This document shows positions 4,909-5,277 of a stretch of 5,277 bases of DNA, piece after piece. A program made the position numbers and the translations under genes. The stretch is from Synergistaceae bacterium (GTDB lineage Bacteria; Synergistota; Synergistia; Synergistales; Synergistaceae). Positions within the stretch are counted from its first letter, which is position 1. The number at the start of each line of letters is the position of its first letter. The notes below the pieces were generated by a model. It was not told the DNA's origin. It saw only the letters and a program-made list of their open reading frames with translations, and made no database searches. The stretch is from assembly GCA_012728505.1 (NCBI GenBank), contig JAAYEY010000236.1:1-5277 (forward strand), given 5' to 3'.

Positions 4909-5277
4909 ATGAGCGAAACTCAGGTTTCACGGGGAACCCGCATTTATGAAAAAGTAGTAGAAAAATTAAAAGAATCTATCTCAAGTGGTGAGATTCTGCC
5001 AGGAGACCCACTTCCCTCAGAAAGGCAACTAATGGATAACTTTGGCGTAAGCAGAAGTTCTCTGAGAGAGGCCTTCAGGGTGATGGAGCTTTTGGGACTT
5101 ATAGAATCAGTTCCTGGAAAGGGTCGTTTTGTACGCTATCCTAAATCAGTAGCAGAAGATGAAAAAAACATTCGCCTCGAAGATTCAGCTGTTCTAGAGC
5201 TTATGGAGGCGCGTCGCGTACTAGATCCTGCAATAGCAGCTGCGAGTGCTATGAGAGCAACATCTTCAGATCTTACA
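4909..5277 (+). CDS. GntR/FadR-family (FCD) transcriptional regulator, 3' end missing
   Basis: The 123 residues run off the window without a stop. The N-terminal winged helix (about 8-77) has the GntR signature: YEKVVEKLKESISSGEILPGDPLPSERQL, then VSRSSLREAFRVMELLGLI with the recognition helix at about 48-60. The wing VPGKGRFV is at 68-75. R49 and R53 are in the positions that usually contact operator guanines. From about residue 95, LELMEARRVLDPAIAAASAM matches the first helix of the FCD effector-binding domain, with Asp in place of the common Glu after RRVL. FCD regulators usually sense small organic acids; the metal and effector residues lie beyond the window. The ATG is supported by AAGGAG at 4894-4899, nine bases upstream. 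Two dyads fitting the FadR-subfamily pattern lie upstream, suggesting autoregulation and perhaps control of the divergent prepilin gene. Confidence 0.92.
   Translation, partial: MSETQVSRGTRIYEKVVEKLKESISSGEILPGDPLPSERQLMDNFGVSRSSLREAFRVMELLGLIESVPGKGRFVRYPKSVAEDEKNIRLEDSAVLELMEARRVLDPAIAAASAMRATSSDLT

Overview
This 5.3-kb window looks like ordinary chromosome of an anaerobic, moderate-GC (estimated by eye at about 45%), Gram-negative-type bacterium. The combination of a MalY/PatB-type lyase, an FAH-family hydrolase, a DUF502 membrane protein, a small PlsC acyltransferase, a B12-type radical SAM protein and a prepilin would fit Synergistota. That placement is inferred from gene style only and is weak. 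No mobile element, CRISPR array, tRNA or rRNA was seen.

Layout. Positions 1-96 hold the last 31 codons of a PLP-dependent MalY/PatB-type lyase/aminotransferase (+). Next come 237 bases of unusually structured non-coding DNA: a nested hairpin over the lyase stop codon, a degenerate array of 11-bp units arranged as two 45-bp repeats, and a second hairpin. An FAH-family hydrolase gene (334-1113, +) follows with a strong ribosome binding site. A hairpin/T-tract terminator separates it from a convergent DUF502 membrane protein gene (1189-1797, -). A small PlsC-type acyltransferase gene (1888-2526, +) diverges from the DUF502 gene, and its probable promoter lies over the DUF502 start codon. The plsC terminator ends at the stop codon of a convergent B12-domain-type radical SAM gene (2587-3879, -). 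Upstream of that, on the same strand, is a type IV prepilin/pseudopilin gene (3962-4510, -). After a 398-base regulatory interval, a GntR/FadR-family (FCD) regulator (4909 onward, +) runs off the window end.

How the genes relate. The lyase and FAH hydrolase lie on one strand and could belong to one catabolic transcription unit. The DUF502 and PlsC proteins are both membrane-associated and are divergently transcribed. The prepilin and radical SAM genes may be co-transcribed from the prepilin promoter. The GntR-family regulator has two palindromes sharing the core GTCTGAC upstream of it, and both fit the FadR-subfamily pattern TNGTNNNACNA. Two of three abutting 11-bp units upstream of the FAH gene fit the same pattern and the third misses by one base. 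This is the most interesting non-obvious signal here: a possible regulatory link between a FadR-type regulator and the FAH gene. It is a sequence-pattern inference only.

Three start sites were judged by ribosome-binding-site position. The acyltransferase starts at ATG 1888, not GTG 1855. The prepilin starts at ATG 4510, not GTG 4531. The radical SAM start is unresolved (TTG 3879 or ATG 3834).
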